A DNA stretch of 64,000 bases from Alkalilimnicola ehrlichii (GTDB taxonomy: Bacteria > Pseudomonadota > Gammaproteobacteria > Nitrococcales > AK92). Where the stretch lies: NCBI RefSeq assembly GCF_003399765.1, contig NZ_NFZV01000001.1, positions 186,001 through 250,000 on the forward strand, in the 5' to 3' direction. The translations under genes and the position numbers were made by a program. Positions 48,642 through 58,504 of the stretch are shown here, piece by piece (the stretch's first letter is position 1; every line of letters starts with the position of its first letter). Below the pieces are notes generated by a model. That model was not told the DNA's origin and searched no databases. It saw only the letters and a program-made list of their open reading frames with translations.

Positions 48642-50138
48642 ATGGCCGTGCCCGATAAACAGGCGCAATCAGGTGCGCCGTTGAGCCGGATATGTAAAGA
48701 GCCGCAGATGGGAATCGAAATTGACTCGACTTCGTTCAGCAAAGAAGACTTTCGCGCTTTTGCCGCGCGTTTGAAAGAAGAAACCGAGCTGTTCAAAACT
48801 TGGTGGAAACAGGGCGGCTTAGCGGCCGAACCGCCGCGGTTCGGCTTTGAGCTGGAAGCCTGGTTAATCGATCAGGCAGGTAATCCGGCGCGTTAACGAT
48901 GCCTTGCTCGGTCGACAGCAGGACCCTCTGTTGGCGCCGGAGCTGGCACAGTACAACCTTGAGTTGAATAGTCTGCCTCTACCTGCAAAGGGAGCCTCGT
49001 TCTCTGCCATGGAAGCGCAACTTAGCGCACTATGGCAGCGGACGAACGCGGCGGCCGAGGCTTCCTCTGCTCGCCTTGGGATGGTGGGAATACTCCCCAC
49101 ACTAAAGCCCGAGCATTTGTGTCTGGAAAGGATGTCGAACTTGCAGCGGTACCGTGCGCTGAATGAGCAGGTGCTGTTGTTGCGCAATCGACGGCCGTTA
49201 GATTTGGATATCGAGGGCGAGGAAGTCCTGCGGTTGACACAAGGCGATGTGATGTTGGAGGCGGCGGCAACATCCTTGCAATTACACCTTCAAGTCTCGC
49301 CCGCGACTGCGCAGCCTTTATTCAATGCGTCCGTGCTGGCTTCGGCGATCACCGTCGCGGTAGCCGCCAACTCGCCATTTCTGTTCGGTCGACAATTGTG
49401 GGAAGAGACTCGGATTCCTTTGTTCGAACAGGCCGTGGCGGTGATGCCGTTGCATGGAGGGCATGCCGGTCCGTACGCCAGGGTGAGTTTCGGCAGTGGC
49501 TACGGGCGCGACTGTTTGTACGGTTTCTTCGTCGAGAACCGCCAGCATTTCCCGGTGCTGTTGCCGGTTGTGTTGGACGAGCCGGTAGAGCGCGTCCCGC
49601 ATCTACGTTTGCACAACGGCACGATTTGGCGTTGGAATCGCCCGGTGATCGGTTTCAATGAGGATGGCCGGCCGCATTTGCGAGTTGAGCATCGAGTGAT
49701 GGCCGCGGGGCCTTCCGTGCCCGACTCGGTGGCCAACGCCGCCTTTTATTATGGCCTCGTTTTCGGCTTGGCAAAAAGCGAAGAAGGGGCCGATGCCCGC
49801 TTGCCGTTTGCGATTGCCGAACGCAATTTTTACGAAGCGGCGCGCGCGGCCTGGCGGCCGATATCGATTGGTTCGGCGGTAGTCGCGCTAATCTGCGGCA
49901 ACTGATATTAAGTAGTTTACTTCCCCTGGCGCAAAGCGGGCTGGAGACTGTCGGCGTAGACAGCACCGATATCAATCGCTACTTAAGTATTATCGAACGA
50001 CGCGTTGAAAGCGAGCTGACCGGGGCTGCCTGGCAGCGTGCCTTTGCCGAACGCTACGGGCGCGACTTTTCGGCCATGGTCCAAGCGTACTTGAAGCGGC
50101 AGGAGTCGGATATTCCGGTGCACGAATGGCCGCTGTGA
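48642..50138 (+). CDS. GCS2-like carboxylate-amine ligase (two frame breaks)
   Basis: Glutamate-cysteine ligase family 2-type protein. Fragments in three frames: residues to GNPAR (motif PPRFGFELEAWLIDQAG), then a long core (PELAQYNLELNSLPLP, FNASVLASAITVAVAANSP, HLRVEHRVMAAGPSVPDSV), then the C-terminus ANLRQLILSSLLPLAQSG to VHEWPL at 50138. The first break at 48889-48895 fits loss of a CG dinucleotide; the second near 49848-49856 fits one missing base (giving AARxGLAADIDWFGG). Joined about 498 residues. GCS2-like amidoligases ligate amines to a carboxylate; the substrate is unknown. TGAGG of the murU stop may be its ribosome site. Confidence 0.72.
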
Positions 50139-50182
50139 AGTAGAGAGCAAGATGACACGGTTAACGGGACGTTGGTGCGGGC

Positions 50183-51190
50183 ATGCTGCAAATCTATGAA
50201 GCCTTGCCTGCCGGATTTGTAGACGCTGCTCCGACAGCCTTGGCAGCGTTGTTGGGTGGCCCAAGCTTAATCCACCTGCCCGGGCGGCGTACGCCGGCGC
50301 TCTTCGTATCGGTATTGCTGCATGGTAACGAAACGACTGGTGTTGAGGCCGTGCAAGCCGTCCTGCGCCACTACCGAGGTCGCGACCTACCGCGCGCGCT
50401 GTCCTTGTTTGTCGGCAATGTGACGGCCGCTCGGGAGGGGTTGCGGCGGCTGGACGGACAGCCGGATTACAACCGCATCTGGCCCGGCGGCGAGCACGTC
50501 GACTCTCCCGAGGCTCGGATGGCGGCGGATGTGGTGGATATTATGCGGCGACGAGGTGTGTTCGCGAGTATCGATATTCACAATAATACGGGCTTAAATC
50601 CGCACTACGGCTGCATTAATCGGTTAGACGGTCAGTATCTGCATCTGGCGTCCTTGTTTTCGCATACGGTTGTGTACTTTACGCGTCCGCGCGGTGTGCA
50701 ATCGATGGCGTTTGCCGAGTTGTGCCCGGCGGTAACCGTCGAGTGCGGCCAGGCTGGGAGCGCGTTTGCCGCAGAGCATGCGCAGGAATTTATCGAAGCG
50801 GGGCTCCATTTGGCCGAAATACCGGCTCATCCTTCGATGCCGGTGGGCGTTTTCCATACGGTGGCTACGCTCAAAATTGCTCCGGACGTCTCGTTCGGTT
50901 TTGGGCGTTGCGGCGCCGAGTTGGAATTGCTGGAAGATCTGGAACAGCTCAATTTCCACGAACTGCCGGTTGGTACCGCTTTGGGGAGAATCGGCAACCA
51001 TGCGGGGGTGGCCATTGTCGCGGAGGACAATAGCGGTCGGGATGCCACACGGCGTTTCTTATCGGTGGATAACCACGAGATACAGCTGCGTCGTCATGCA
51101 ATGCCGGCGATGCTGACTCGGGATGAGCGAGTTATCCGCCAGGATTGTTTGGGTTATCTGATGGAGCGGTTGGAGTTGCCGGCAAGCTGA
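50183..51190 (+). CDS. M14-family zinc carboxypeptidase/aspartoacylase-like protein
   Basis: A 335-residue AstE/aspartoacylase-like zinc hydrolase. Metal and catalytic residues are visible: H47 and E50 in [10 protein letters not shown]133 in SIDIHNNTG, and the catalytic-type E187 in [10 protein letters not shown]. It would hydrolyse an N-acyl or peptide-like amide. It follows the GCS2-like ligase on the same strand by 44 nt, so the two may act on a common amide-linked compound. Its 3' end overlaps lipB by 37 nt on the opposite strand. No signal peptide. Confidence 0.82.
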   Translation: MLQIYEALPAGFVDAAPTALAALLGGPSLIHLPGRRTPALFVSVLLHGNETTGVEAVQAVLRHYRGRDLPRALSLFVGNVTAAREGLRRLDGQPDYNRIWPGGEHVDSPEARMAADVVDIMRRRGVFASIDIHNNTGLNPHYGCINRLDGQYLHLASLFSHTVVYFTRPRGVQSMAFAELCPAVTVECGQAGSAFAAEHAQEFIEAGLHLAEIPAHPSMPVGVFHTVATLKIAPDVSFGFGRCGAELELLEDLEQLNFHELPVGTALGRIGNHAGVAIVAEDNSGRDATRRFLSVDNHEIQLRRHAMPAMLTRDERVIRQDCLGYLMERLELPAS

Positions 51191-51795
51191 GCGTTCAGAT
51201 GAACTAGCAAGCGCTTGCTCAGCTCGCCCATACCGATATCCACGCCTAAGTTTTTCAGTTGCGTTACCTCCAGCCCCGGATAGCCGCAGGGGTTAATCCG
51301 CTGAAAAGGTTCCACATCCATGTCGACATTGAGACTCAGCCCGTGATAACTACAACCTCGGCGTACGCGTAGGCCGAGAGAGGCAATCTTTTTTTCGTCG
51401 ACGTAGACGCCGGGCGCTTCAGGCTTCGCCGCCGCCGCAATATCAAACTCGGCTAACAAGTCGACGACGCTTTGCTCCAAAAGACTGACCAAGCGACGGA
51501 CGCCGAAATCGCGCCGTTTTAGATTGATCAGTACATAAGCAATCAATTGCCCAGGCCCGTGATACGTAACCTGCCCGCCGCGATCGCAAGCTACAACTGG
51601 AATCTCGCCCGGTGCAAGCAAGTGTTCGCGTTTGCCCGCCAAGCCCAAGGTATACACCGAGGGGTGCTCGACGAACCAGATTTCGTCGGCAGTGTCTGGG
51701 GTCCGCCGGTCGGTAAAGTCTTGCATGTCTCGCCATACGGGTTCGTAGTCCCGTAACCCGAGCTGGCGAATCGTAAGCGGATGTACGGCTGTCAT
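51154..51795 (-). CDS. lipB: Octanoyl-[acyl-carrier-protein] protein N-octanoyltransferase
   Basis: Transfers octanoate from ACP to lipoyl domains such as GcvH. 213 residues with [38 protein letters not shown] and [14 protein letters not shown], the last holding the active-site cysteine. lipA is not adjacent here. ybeD lies 17 nt upstream, a pairing common in gammaproteobacteria. Confidence 0.95.
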   Translation of the reverse strand: MTAVHPLTIRQLGLRDYEPVWRDMQDFTDRRTPDTADEIWFVEHPSVYTLGLAGKREHLLAPGEIPVVACDRGGQVTYHGPGQLIAYVLINLKRRDFGVRRLVSLLEQSVVDLLAEFDIAAAAKPEAPGVYVDEKKIASLGLRVRRGCSYHGLSLNVDMDVEPFQRINPCGYPGLEVTQLKNLGVDIGMGELSKRLLVHLNAQLAGNSNRSIR

Positions 51796-51812
51796 AGTAC
51801 TTGGGGCTGGGG

Positions 51813-52082
51813 CTACAGCGTCATGACAATTGCATCGTGATCGTTTAGCGCAAGATAAATGGTATCGAGCTGCTCCCGGCTGGTGGCCGTAATGGTGACG
51901 GTAACCGATACGTACTTGCCGTTCCGACTCGGTGTAACTTGAATGTCCTCGTCGCTAACATCCGCAGCGTGTTCGCGAACCAGTGCTGCGACGGTCGGAC
52001 GTATGTCGTTGTTGGCAAGTCCCATGGCCTTGATCGGAAAGCGGCAGGGAAAATCAAACAGCGTATCGTCGTCGGCAGTCAT
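51813..52082 (-). CDS. ybeD: DUF493 family protein YbeD
   Basis: An 89-residue ACT-like/DUF493 protein between dacA and lipB, the conserved position. [19 protein letters not shown] and [20 protein letters not shown], in parts, match the family. Function unknown; a link to lipoate metabolism is suggested by synteny only. Confidence 0.92.
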   Translation of the reverse strand: MTADDDTLFDFPCRFPIKAMGLANNDIRPTVAALVREHAADVSDEDIQVTPSRNGKYVSVTVTITATSREQLDTIYLALNDHDAIVMTL

Positions 52083-52207
52083 CGTCTTCTCCAGGGGCGG
52101 CGGTCAGCGTTTCCTGGCCATTGTAACATCGACGTAAGAAGAGGGTGCGCAAACACCCGCTTCCAGAATTTTGCAATGATAAGCGGGCGAACAAGCCCAA
52201 AGAAATG

Positions 52208-52233
52208 GCGCGCGTCGCTTAAGCGACGCGCGC
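52208..52233. repeat. Perfect 26-bp palindrome between ybeD and dacA
   Basis: Arms of 13 bp (GCGCGCGTCGCTT/AAGCGACGCGCGC) with no loop. It sits in the 202-nt gap ahead of the dacA stop-ybeD start region. Loopless and G+C-rich, it resembles a protein-binding site more than a terminator (no T-run). Confidence 0.6.
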
Positions 52234-52284
52234 GGAGCGGTTCGCGAGCCGAAAGTAGCCGGGAAAGCCTTTTCGGGCAGTCTG

Positions 52285-53442
52285 TTAGTGGAACAACAAA
52301 CGAACGTCGTCCATCATCCGGCGCCAAAAACCACCTTCGTCCACCGAATCTAAAGCGAACAGCGGTTCTTCCCGAACGATCTCGTCGCCCAGGCGGATAA
52401 CCACGTGGCCGAGCGGGCTGCCGGCCGTTACCGGGGCCACAATCTGGCTGTCCACGCTCATGCTGGCGCGCAGGTTGTCGTACTGGCGACGCGGAATCGT
52501 GACGTAGAGATCTTGGTTCAGGCCCAGCGGTAGGCCATCCGCCGCGCCGCGCCAGACGCGGGTTTCGGTCAGTGCGTTGTTGGCTTCGTAGAGGCGGTGG
52601 GTTTCGAAGAACCGGAACCCATAGTTCAATAGCGCATGGCTTTGATCGGCACGCGCGCGTTCGCTCGAAGCACCCATCACGACCGAGACTAAACGCATGT
52701 TATCGCGCATAGCCGATGTTGCAAGGCAATAGCCTGCGGCTGAGGTGTGGCCCGTTTTCATGCCGTCGACGGAGTCGTCGCGCCATAGCAGTTGGTTACG
52801 GTTGCGCTGCGAGATACCGTTCCAGGTGAATTGCCGCTCCGAGTACCAAGCGTAATATTCCGGGAAATCCCGAATAGCTGCTTTGGCGAGAATCGCGACA
52901 TCCCGTGCCGTGGTGTAGTGGTCCTCGTGCGGAAGCCCGGTCGCATTGCGGTAGTTGGTGTTATCCATGCCCAGGCGCGCGGCATACTGGTTCATCACCT
53001 GGGCGAAGGTGTCTTCGTTGCCGGCAATGTGCTCCGCTAGGGCGATGCTGGCATCGTTGCCGGATTGAATAATCAGCCCTTTCAGCAGGTTTTCTACCGA
53101 TACCTGGGTGCCGACTTCGACGAACATCCGAGAGCCCGGGGCGCGCCAGGCGCGTTCGCTAATCGTGACTCTCTCGTCCAGGGTAATGTTGCCGGATTTA
53201 AGTTCGTTGAAAACGACATAGGCGGTCATGATCTTTGTCAGGCTTGCCGGATCCACGCGCTCGTCGGCGTTATGGGTGACAAGTTCTCGACCGCTATGGA
53301 AGTCCAGCAAAATGTAACTATTAGCCGAAAGACTGGGAGGGGCCGGCAAGGGGATAGAGGCTTGTACTGCCCCGGCCACCAGATACAGGCCTACCAACAC
53401 TAGCGAAGCGATAAAGCGACTGGATTTAGTCCACGTAGCCAT
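52285..53442 (-). CDS. dacA: D-alanyl-D-alanine carboxypeptidase (PBP5/6 type)
   Basis: Trims the terminal D-Ala from peptidoglycan pentapeptides. 385 residues: signal peptide (FIASLVLVGLYLVAGAVQA), active-site SLTK (S67-K70), SGN (127-129) and KTG (229-231), and the C-terminal beta domain and amphipathic anchor (GFWRRMMDDVRLLFH). It lies in the rod-shape cluster downstream of rlpA and is divergent to nothing; the adjacent gap 53443-53580 has no gene. Confidence 0.95.
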   Translation of the reverse strand: MATWTKSSRFIASLVLVGLYLVAGAVQASIPLPAPPSLSANSYILLDFHSGRELVTHNADERVDPASLTKIMTAYVVFNELKSGNITLDERVTISERAWRAPGSRMFVEVGTQVSVENLLKGLIIQSGNDASIALAEHIAGNEDTFAQVMNQYAARLGMDNTNYRNATGLPHEDHYTTARDVAILAKAAIRDFPEYYAWYSERQFTWNGISQRNRNQLLWRDDSVDGMKTGHTSAAGYCLATSAMRDNMRLVSVVMGASSERARADQSHALLNYGFRFFETHRLYEANNALTETRVWRGAADGLPLGLNQDLYVTIPRRQYDNLRASMSVDSQIVAPVTAGSPLGHVVIRLGDEIVREEPLFALDSVDEGGFWRRMMDDVRLLFH

Positions 53443-53580
53443 GAGCCGTCAATCTTCCTTATTACCTTGTCGGTCGCCAATACTGCCGGCGACCACAAAA
53501 CGTTATTTAGCATTCACGCAAGCGCTACAGGCCGGCGTATCGGAGTCAATCGTTGGGCGGTCGCCCGGGGACTGGTCCGA

Positions 53581-54441
53581 TTACTCCATGCGCAGCACTT
53601 GGGGCGCGTTAATGCCGAGTTCGGCTAGCCGGGCAGTGAGTTGTGCTAACTGCTCTTCCTGCCTCACCGGTCCTAATCGCACACGGTACACAGAGCCCCG
53701 CTCCAGTTCCGCGGCCTGAATCTCAACCGGCGTATCCAGTGCTGCATTTTGGAGCTGAGTTCGCAGCCGTTCGGCGTTGCCGCGTTGGCTGAAAGCGCCG
53801 GCCTGGACGAAGATGTTGCTGCCGTTAGGTTCGACCTTGGCCGGCACCGGGGGTTCCCCGGCTTGGTAGTCGGCCATATTGGCGGGTGCTTCTGTTGCGA
53901 TCACCTCGATCCTGACCGGTGCCGTACCGCGGTCGAGCATGTCCAGGCGATAGGCGGCCGCGTAGGATAAGTCGATAATGCGGTTTCTGGCGAACGGGCC
54001 TCGATCGTTGACGCGGACGATAATCTGTTTATCGTTCTCTAGGTTGGTGACGCGTACGTAGACCGGGATCGGCAGATGTTTATGGGCCGCCGTCATGGCG
54101 TACATGTCGTAGGTTTCCCCGCTCGACGTGCGCCTGCCATGAAACTTCTTGCCGTACCAAGAGGCGATGCCCTCTTCGGTATAGCCCTGCTCGATGCTAT
54201 CCATCACTTCATAGGTGACGCCGAATACCTCGTAGCTGCTGGGGTTGCCCCAGCGGCTCGGTGGCTCCCATTTCGGCTCCGGATCGATCACATGGCTGAG
54301 GTCCGGCGGGTTGGCGGGTGGGCCATCCGGCTGCCGGTCCGGATCCGGCCCTGGCGTACCCGTTTCGCTCGGTGGCGTGGTCGCGCAGCCGATCATAAAC
54401 AGACAGATGAGTAAAGGCGCTAAGCGTAACCACGGCTTCAT
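53581..54441 (-). CDS. rlpA: Septal ring lytic transglycosylase RlpA (lipoprotein)
   Basis: Outer-membrane lipoprotein cleaving peptide-free glycans; 286 residues. Lipobox LFMIGC after a short hydrophobic leader, a proline-rich linker (TGTPGPDPDRQPDGPPANPP), the DPBB domain with GIASWYGKKFHGRRTSSGE and VRVNDRGPFARNRIIDLS (catalytic Asp), and a C-terminal SPOR domain (IFVQAGAFSQRGNAERL) that binds denuded glycan. It overlaps mltB by 4 nt. Confidence 0.95.
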   Translation of the reverse strand: MKPWLRLAPLLICLFMIGCATTPPSETGTPGPDPDRQPDGPPANPPDLSHVIDPEPKWEPPSRWGNPSSYEVFGVTYEVMDSIEQGYTEEGIASWYGKKFHGRRTSSGETYDMYAMTAAHKHLPIPVYVRVTNLENDKQIIVRVNDRGPFARNRIIDLSYAAAYRLDMLDRGTAPVRIEVIATEAPANMADYQAGEPPVPAKVEPNGSNIFVQAGAFSQRGNAERLRTQLQNAALDTPVEIQAAELERGSVYRVRLGPVRQEEQLAQLTARLAELGINAPQVLRME

Positions 54442-55472
54442 TGTTCAGCCTCCCGCTGTTCTCGAATCGCCTCGCTCAGTTGGTGTACGGCCATAGCGTA
54501 GAGCGGGCTGTGGTTGTAACGCGTGATGACGTAGAAGTTTTGTAGGGTCACCCAGTGCTCCGCGCCGTCTTCGGTCTCCAACTCCAGTAGGCGTGCCCGC
54601 CGGTCGTCGGCTAGCGTCGCGTTAAATTGGATGCCGGCTTGACGTAATTCGGCAACGCTGTGGCGTGGGCGTAAATCGTTAACGAGTAATTCACGCCAGG
54701 CATTGCCGCTGACCTGGGCCGTCGCGACCACCGGGTCGCCGTCGCGCCAGCCGTGACGACGAAAGTAATTGGCAACGCTTGCGAGTATATCGGCCGGATC
54801 GCTGAACAGGTCGCGGCGGCCGTTATTGCTGCCGTCTACCGCGTAGGCCCGGTAGCTACTTGAAATGAACTGGGGCACGCCCATTGCGCCGGCGTAGGAG
54901 CCGCTTAGGACTAACGGATCGATGCCTTCTTCCCGAGTCAGCAGTAGGAAATGCTCCAGCTCTCGACGGAAGAAGCTGCCGCGCGGCGGGTAGTCGAAAG
55001 CCAACGTCGCTAAGGCGTCGATGACTCGATGGCGTCCGCGATAGCGGCCGTAATAGGTTTCCACGCCAACGATAGCGACCAATATCTCCGGGGCTACTCC
55101 GTACTCGGCGCTAACCCGTTCAAGAATGTCTTGATGTTCTTTCCAATAGGCGACACCTAGTCGGATTCGCTCATCTGTCAGAAAGATCGGCCGATACCGA
55201 TACCAGGGAAGTCCCTCCGCCGGTCGCGTAATAGCGTCAATAATTTCCTGGCGGTGCTTCGCCTGCCCGAGCAGCTCGGCAACCTCTGCGCGGTCTAAGC
55301 CGTGCCGTTCGCTGACTTCATCGATAAAGCGTTGGACTTCGGTGTGTTCGCTGAAGTCCATGGCCTGAGCCGCTATGGGGCCGCTCAGACTGAATGCGAG
55401 GCACAGGGTGCCAATGATCGGTACGCGCAAGGGGAAGTTCCTCTTCTTGTCCCGCTGCTGGTAAACGGTCAA
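54438..55472 (-). CDS. mltB: Membrane-bound lytic murein transglycosylase B
   Basis: Cleaves glycan strands to 1,6-anhydroMurNAc ends, feeding the AmpD recycling path. 344 residues with a signal peptide (IGTLCLAFSLSGPIAAQA), the catalytic glutamate in VGVETYYGRYRG, and GAMGVPQFISSSY. Overlaps rlpA by 4 nt, consistent with coupled expression. No lipobox is evident, so it may be soluble or anchored. Confidence 0.93.
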   Translation of the reverse strand: MTVYQQRDKKRNFPLRVPIIGTLCLAFSLSGPIAAQAMDFSEHTEVQRFIDEVSERHGLDRAEVAELLGQAKHRQEIIDAITRPAEGLPWYRYRPIFLTDERIRLGVAYWKEHQDILERVSAEYGVAPEILVAIVGVETYYGRYRGRHRVIDALATLAFDYPPRGSFFRRELEHFLLLTREEGIDPLVLSGSYAGAMGVPQFISSSYRAYAVDGSNNGRRDLFSDPADILASVANYFRRHGWRDGDPVVATAQVSGNAWRELLVNDLRPRHSVAELRQAGIQFNATLADDRRARLLELETEDGAEHWVTLQNFYVITRYNHSPLYAMAVHQLSEAIREQREAEQ

Positions 55473-55500
55473 TCCGTCCTGTGCCGGTGGCGGAGGCCGG

Positions 55501-56637
55501 CTATGAAGACCACATTCGGCGATGGGTGTGGATCGACATGAGGATACCGAAAGCGGCCATCAGCGTCACCATCGAGGTGCCGCCGTAGCTAATCAGCGGT
55601 AAGGGTAGGCCGACGACAGGTAGTAGCCCGGAAACCATACCCGCGTTAACGAAAATGTATACGAAAAAGGTCAGCGATAGGCTACCGGCAAGCAACCGGC
55701 TGAAGCTGTCTTGTGCATTAACCGCAATGAACAGTCCACGGCCGATAATGAAGGCGTATAGCAGTAGGAGCAGGATGACGCCGAATAAGCCGAACTCTTC
55801 CCCGAGAACGGCGAATACGAAGTCGGTATGCCGTTCCGGTAGAAACTCCAGGTGAGACTGCGTGCCGTTCAGCCAGCCTTTGCCGTACGTGCCGCCGGAA
55901 CCAAGGGCAATTTTCGATTGGATAATGTGATAGCCGGCCCCGAGCGGGTCGCGTTCCGGATTAAGGAATGTGAGTACCCGTTGACGTTGGTAGTCGTGCA
56001 TGCCGAAATACCACAGCAGCGGCGCCGAGCCGACGATGGCGATTGCGGCTCCGATCATGTAGCGCAGACGTAAGCCCGCTAAATAGAGTACGAACAGGCC
56101 GGAGGCGGCTACCAGCAGCGACGTGCCGAGGTCGGGCTGCCTAATAATGAGTGCCGTCGGTACAAGCACGATAAACAGGCTGATGGCGATTTGTTTCCAA
56201 TTCGGCGGCAAGGGATAGCGCGATAAGTACCAGGCCACCATCATCGGTAACGCGATTTTCATGACTTCCGATGGCTGGAAGCGAAAGACACCGAAGTCCA
56301 GCCAACGCTTAGCACCTTTGCCTTCGACGCCGATGAAAAGGACCGCCACCAAGGTGGCAACGCTGACGGCAAAGAGCCATGGGGCCCAGCGGCGGAGCGT
56401 GGTGGGCGGTATCTGCGCCAGGACCAGCATGACGCCGAAAGCGATTCCTAAACGGATGATTTGGCGGTTAATGGCATCGATATTTTGATCGAACGCACTA
56501 TATAAGACGGCGAGTCCGGCAAGCGCAAGAATCAGCAACGGGCCCAGTAAGGTCTCGTCAAGGTGCAGGTTGCGCTGTATCCACGTCTGTTTTAGGAACG
56601 TGGTGTTCGATGGACCCCTACTCAGCATCGTTCTCAT
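55501..56637 (-). CDS. mrdB: Rod shape-determining peptidoglycan glycosyltransferase RodA
   Basis: SEDS-family polymerase of lipid II, the partner of PBP2. 378 residues with ten or so membrane segments; FRFQPSEVMKIALPMMVAWYL in parts and RQPDLGTSLLVAASG, GTQSHLEFLPERHTDFVFAV and LPLISYGGTSMVTLMAAFG are SEDS signatures. The start at 56637 overlaps mrdA by 20 nt; 56628 (MLSRG) is an alternative. Confidence 0.95.
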   Translation of the reverse strand: MRTMLSRGPSNTTFLKQTWIQRNLHLDETLLGPLLILALAGLAVLYSAFDQNIDAINRQIIRLGIAFGVMLVLAQIPPTTLRRWAPWLFAVSVATLVAVLFIGVEGKGAKRWLDFGVFRFQPSEVMKIALPMMVAWYLSRYPLPPNWKQIAISLFIVLVPTALIIRQPDLGTSLLVAASGLFVLYLAGLRLRYMIGAAIAIVGSAPLLWYFGMHDYQRQRVLTFLNPERDPLGAGYHIIQSKIALGSGGTYGKGWLNGTQSHLEFLPERHTDFVFAVLGEEFGLFGVILLLLLYAFIIGRGLFIAVNAQDSFSRLLAGSLSLTFFVYIFVNAGMVSGLLPVVGLPLPLISYGGTSMVTLMAAFGILMSIHTHRRMWSS

Positions 56638-58480
56638 CCCTCAGTAGGTAGGCATCCAGCACCTGGCGCGCCACGGGGGCGGCGACCGAGCCGCCCCCGC
56701 CGCCGTGTTCGACGATGACCGCGACCGCAATCCGCGGGTTCTCGATCGGTGCAAAGGCTACGAATAATGCGTGGTTATGAAGCTCCCGGGCCAGTGCTTC
56801 GGCATCGTACTCTTGGTCCTGAGCAAGGCTAAATACCTGCGATGTCCCCGTTTTGCCGGCGACGGTATAGCTGAGATTGCGCGAAATCCTGCGGGCGGTG
56901 CCTCGGGCGCCCGTAATGGAGAGCTCCATACCCTTGATGATGTCGTCCCAATGCGCGGGGTTTTGCAGGACGATCGGCGGCTGGCTGTAATCGGGGTCAA
57001 CCGGCTGGATCTTGGCTTCTCCCGGCGCTCGGCTGCCGAGCAGTAAGCGTGGCGGTACCCGGTAACCGCGATTCGCGATGATGGCCGTCGAATATGCGAG
57101 CTGCGTGGGGGTGGCGAGATTAAAGCCCTGACCGATGGAGTTGATGATCGTCTCGCCGTGGAACCAGCCTTCGCCTCGCGCTTGGCGCTTCCATTCCCGC
57201 GAGGGCAGGATTCCACGCGATTCGCCGATGAGATCGATGCCGGTGGGGCGGCCGAAATTAAAAGGCTCCATGAAGCTACTCATCGCATCGATGCCGAGGT
57301 CGAAGGCGACTTCGTAGAACCATACGTCGCAGGACTCGACAAGCGCGTCGGTCAGGTTGGTCGCGCCATGACCGGATCGGTTCCAGCAGCGGTAACGGTG
57401 ATCTTGCCCGGGGAGCGTATAGAAGCCACGGCAAAATACCCGCTCTTCGGCGCCGATGGTGCCGTTTTCCAGCGCGGCTAGGGCCACGATGGGCTTGGTG
57501 GTCGAGCCGGGCGGATACTGGCCCCGCAAGGCACGGTTAAACAGTGGACGGCGGCGGTCGCTCTGTAGTTCTCGGAAAACGTCGATATCAATGCCGTTGA
57601 CGAACAAATTCGGGTCGAACGTTGGATTGCTCACAAAGGCGAGCACTTCGCCGGTGCTCGGCTCCATTGCCACGATGGCGCCGGTCTCGCCTTCCAACGC
57701 TGCCTCGGCCGCTCGTTGTAGTTCAATGTCCAATGTCAGATAAATATCTTCGCCGGGTATGGGGGGCGTGCGCTCCAGAACCCGGATGGCGCGGCCCGAG
57801 GCATTTGTCTCGACGCGCTCTAAACCGACTTTGCCGTGCAAGCGGTCTTCGTAGTAGCGTTCGATGCCGGTTTTGCCGATGTGGGTGGTGCCGGCGTAAT
57901 TGGAACGGTCGATGCGTTGCAGCTCTTGCGCATTGATGCGGCCGACGTAGCCGATAGCGTGTACGGCTTCTTCTCCTAACGGATAATGCCGCGTGAGTTG
58001 TGCGCGAACTTCAACGCCCGGAAAACGGTGGCGGTTGATTGCCAAGGCGGCAATTTCCTCCTCGCTTAAGCGAACCTTTAACGGCACCTCTTCGAAGCGA
58101 CGCTGCCGTGTCCGTAGCTGATGAAAGCGTGTTAAATCGCTTTCGTCGAGTTCGATGATCTCGCCCAGCGCGGTCAACGTGGCGTTCAGATCCTGCACCT
58201 GCTCGGGTGTGATGACCAGACGGAAAGACGGCCGATTCTCGGCGAGGACGACGCCGTTGCGGTCATAAATCAAGCCCCGCGTCGGCGGGACGGGAACGAC
58301 GCGAACCCGGTTCTGTTGCGAGAGCGTAGAGTAGTGCTGGTGATTGACGATTTGCAGGTGGGCCATCCGGCCGACTAGCGTGAGCATCAACGCAATAACC
58401 ACTAGCCCGGCAACGACGGCGCGCCCGAAAAAGATCCGGGTCTCACGGTTGCGATCCTGAAGAGAGGTATGGGTTGACAT
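56618..58480 (-). CDS. mrdA: Peptidoglycan DD-transpeptidase MrdA (PBP2)
   Basis: Transpeptidase of the elongation complex. 620 residues, N-terminal membrane anchor (AVVAGLVVIALMLTLVGRM), PBP dimerisation domain (TRGLIYDRNGVVLAENRPSF), and transpeptidase motifs STTK (S326-K329), SCD (383-385) and KTG in TVAGKTGTSQ. It lies between mreD and rodA, overlapping the latter. Intact in this sequence. Confidence 0.96.
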   Translation of the reverse strand: MSTHTSLQDRNRETRIFFGRAVVAGLVVIALMLTLVGRMAHLQIVNHQHYSTLSQQNRVRVVPVPPTRGLIYDRNGVVLAENRPSFRLVITPEQVQDLNATLTALGEIIELDESDLTRFHQLRTRQRRFEEVPLKVRLSEEEIAALAINRHRFPGVEVRAQLTRHYPLGEEAVHAIGYVGRINAQELQRIDRSNYAGTTHIGKTGIERYYEDRLHGKVGLERVETNASGRAIRVLERTPPIPGEDIYLTLDIELQRAAEAALEGETGAIVAMEPSTGEVLAFVSNPTFDPNLFVNGIDIDVFRELQSDRRRPLFNRALRGQYPPGSTTKPIVALAALENGTIGAEERVFCRGFYTLPGQDHRYRCWNRSGHGATNLTDALVESCDVWFYEVAFDLGIDAMSSFMEPFNFGRPTGIDLIGESRGILPSREWKRQARGEGWFHGETIINSIGQGFNLATPTQLAYSTAIIANRGYRVPPRLLLGSRAPGEAKIQPVDPDYSQPPIVLQNPAHWDDIIKGMELSITGARGTARRISRNLSYTVAGKTGTSQVFSLAQDQEYDAEALARELHNHALFVAFAPIENPRIAVAVIVEHGGGGGSVAAPVARQVLDAYLLRDENDAE

Positions 58481-58504
58481 AGCCTGGATCCGAGCCGGGC
58501 AAAC

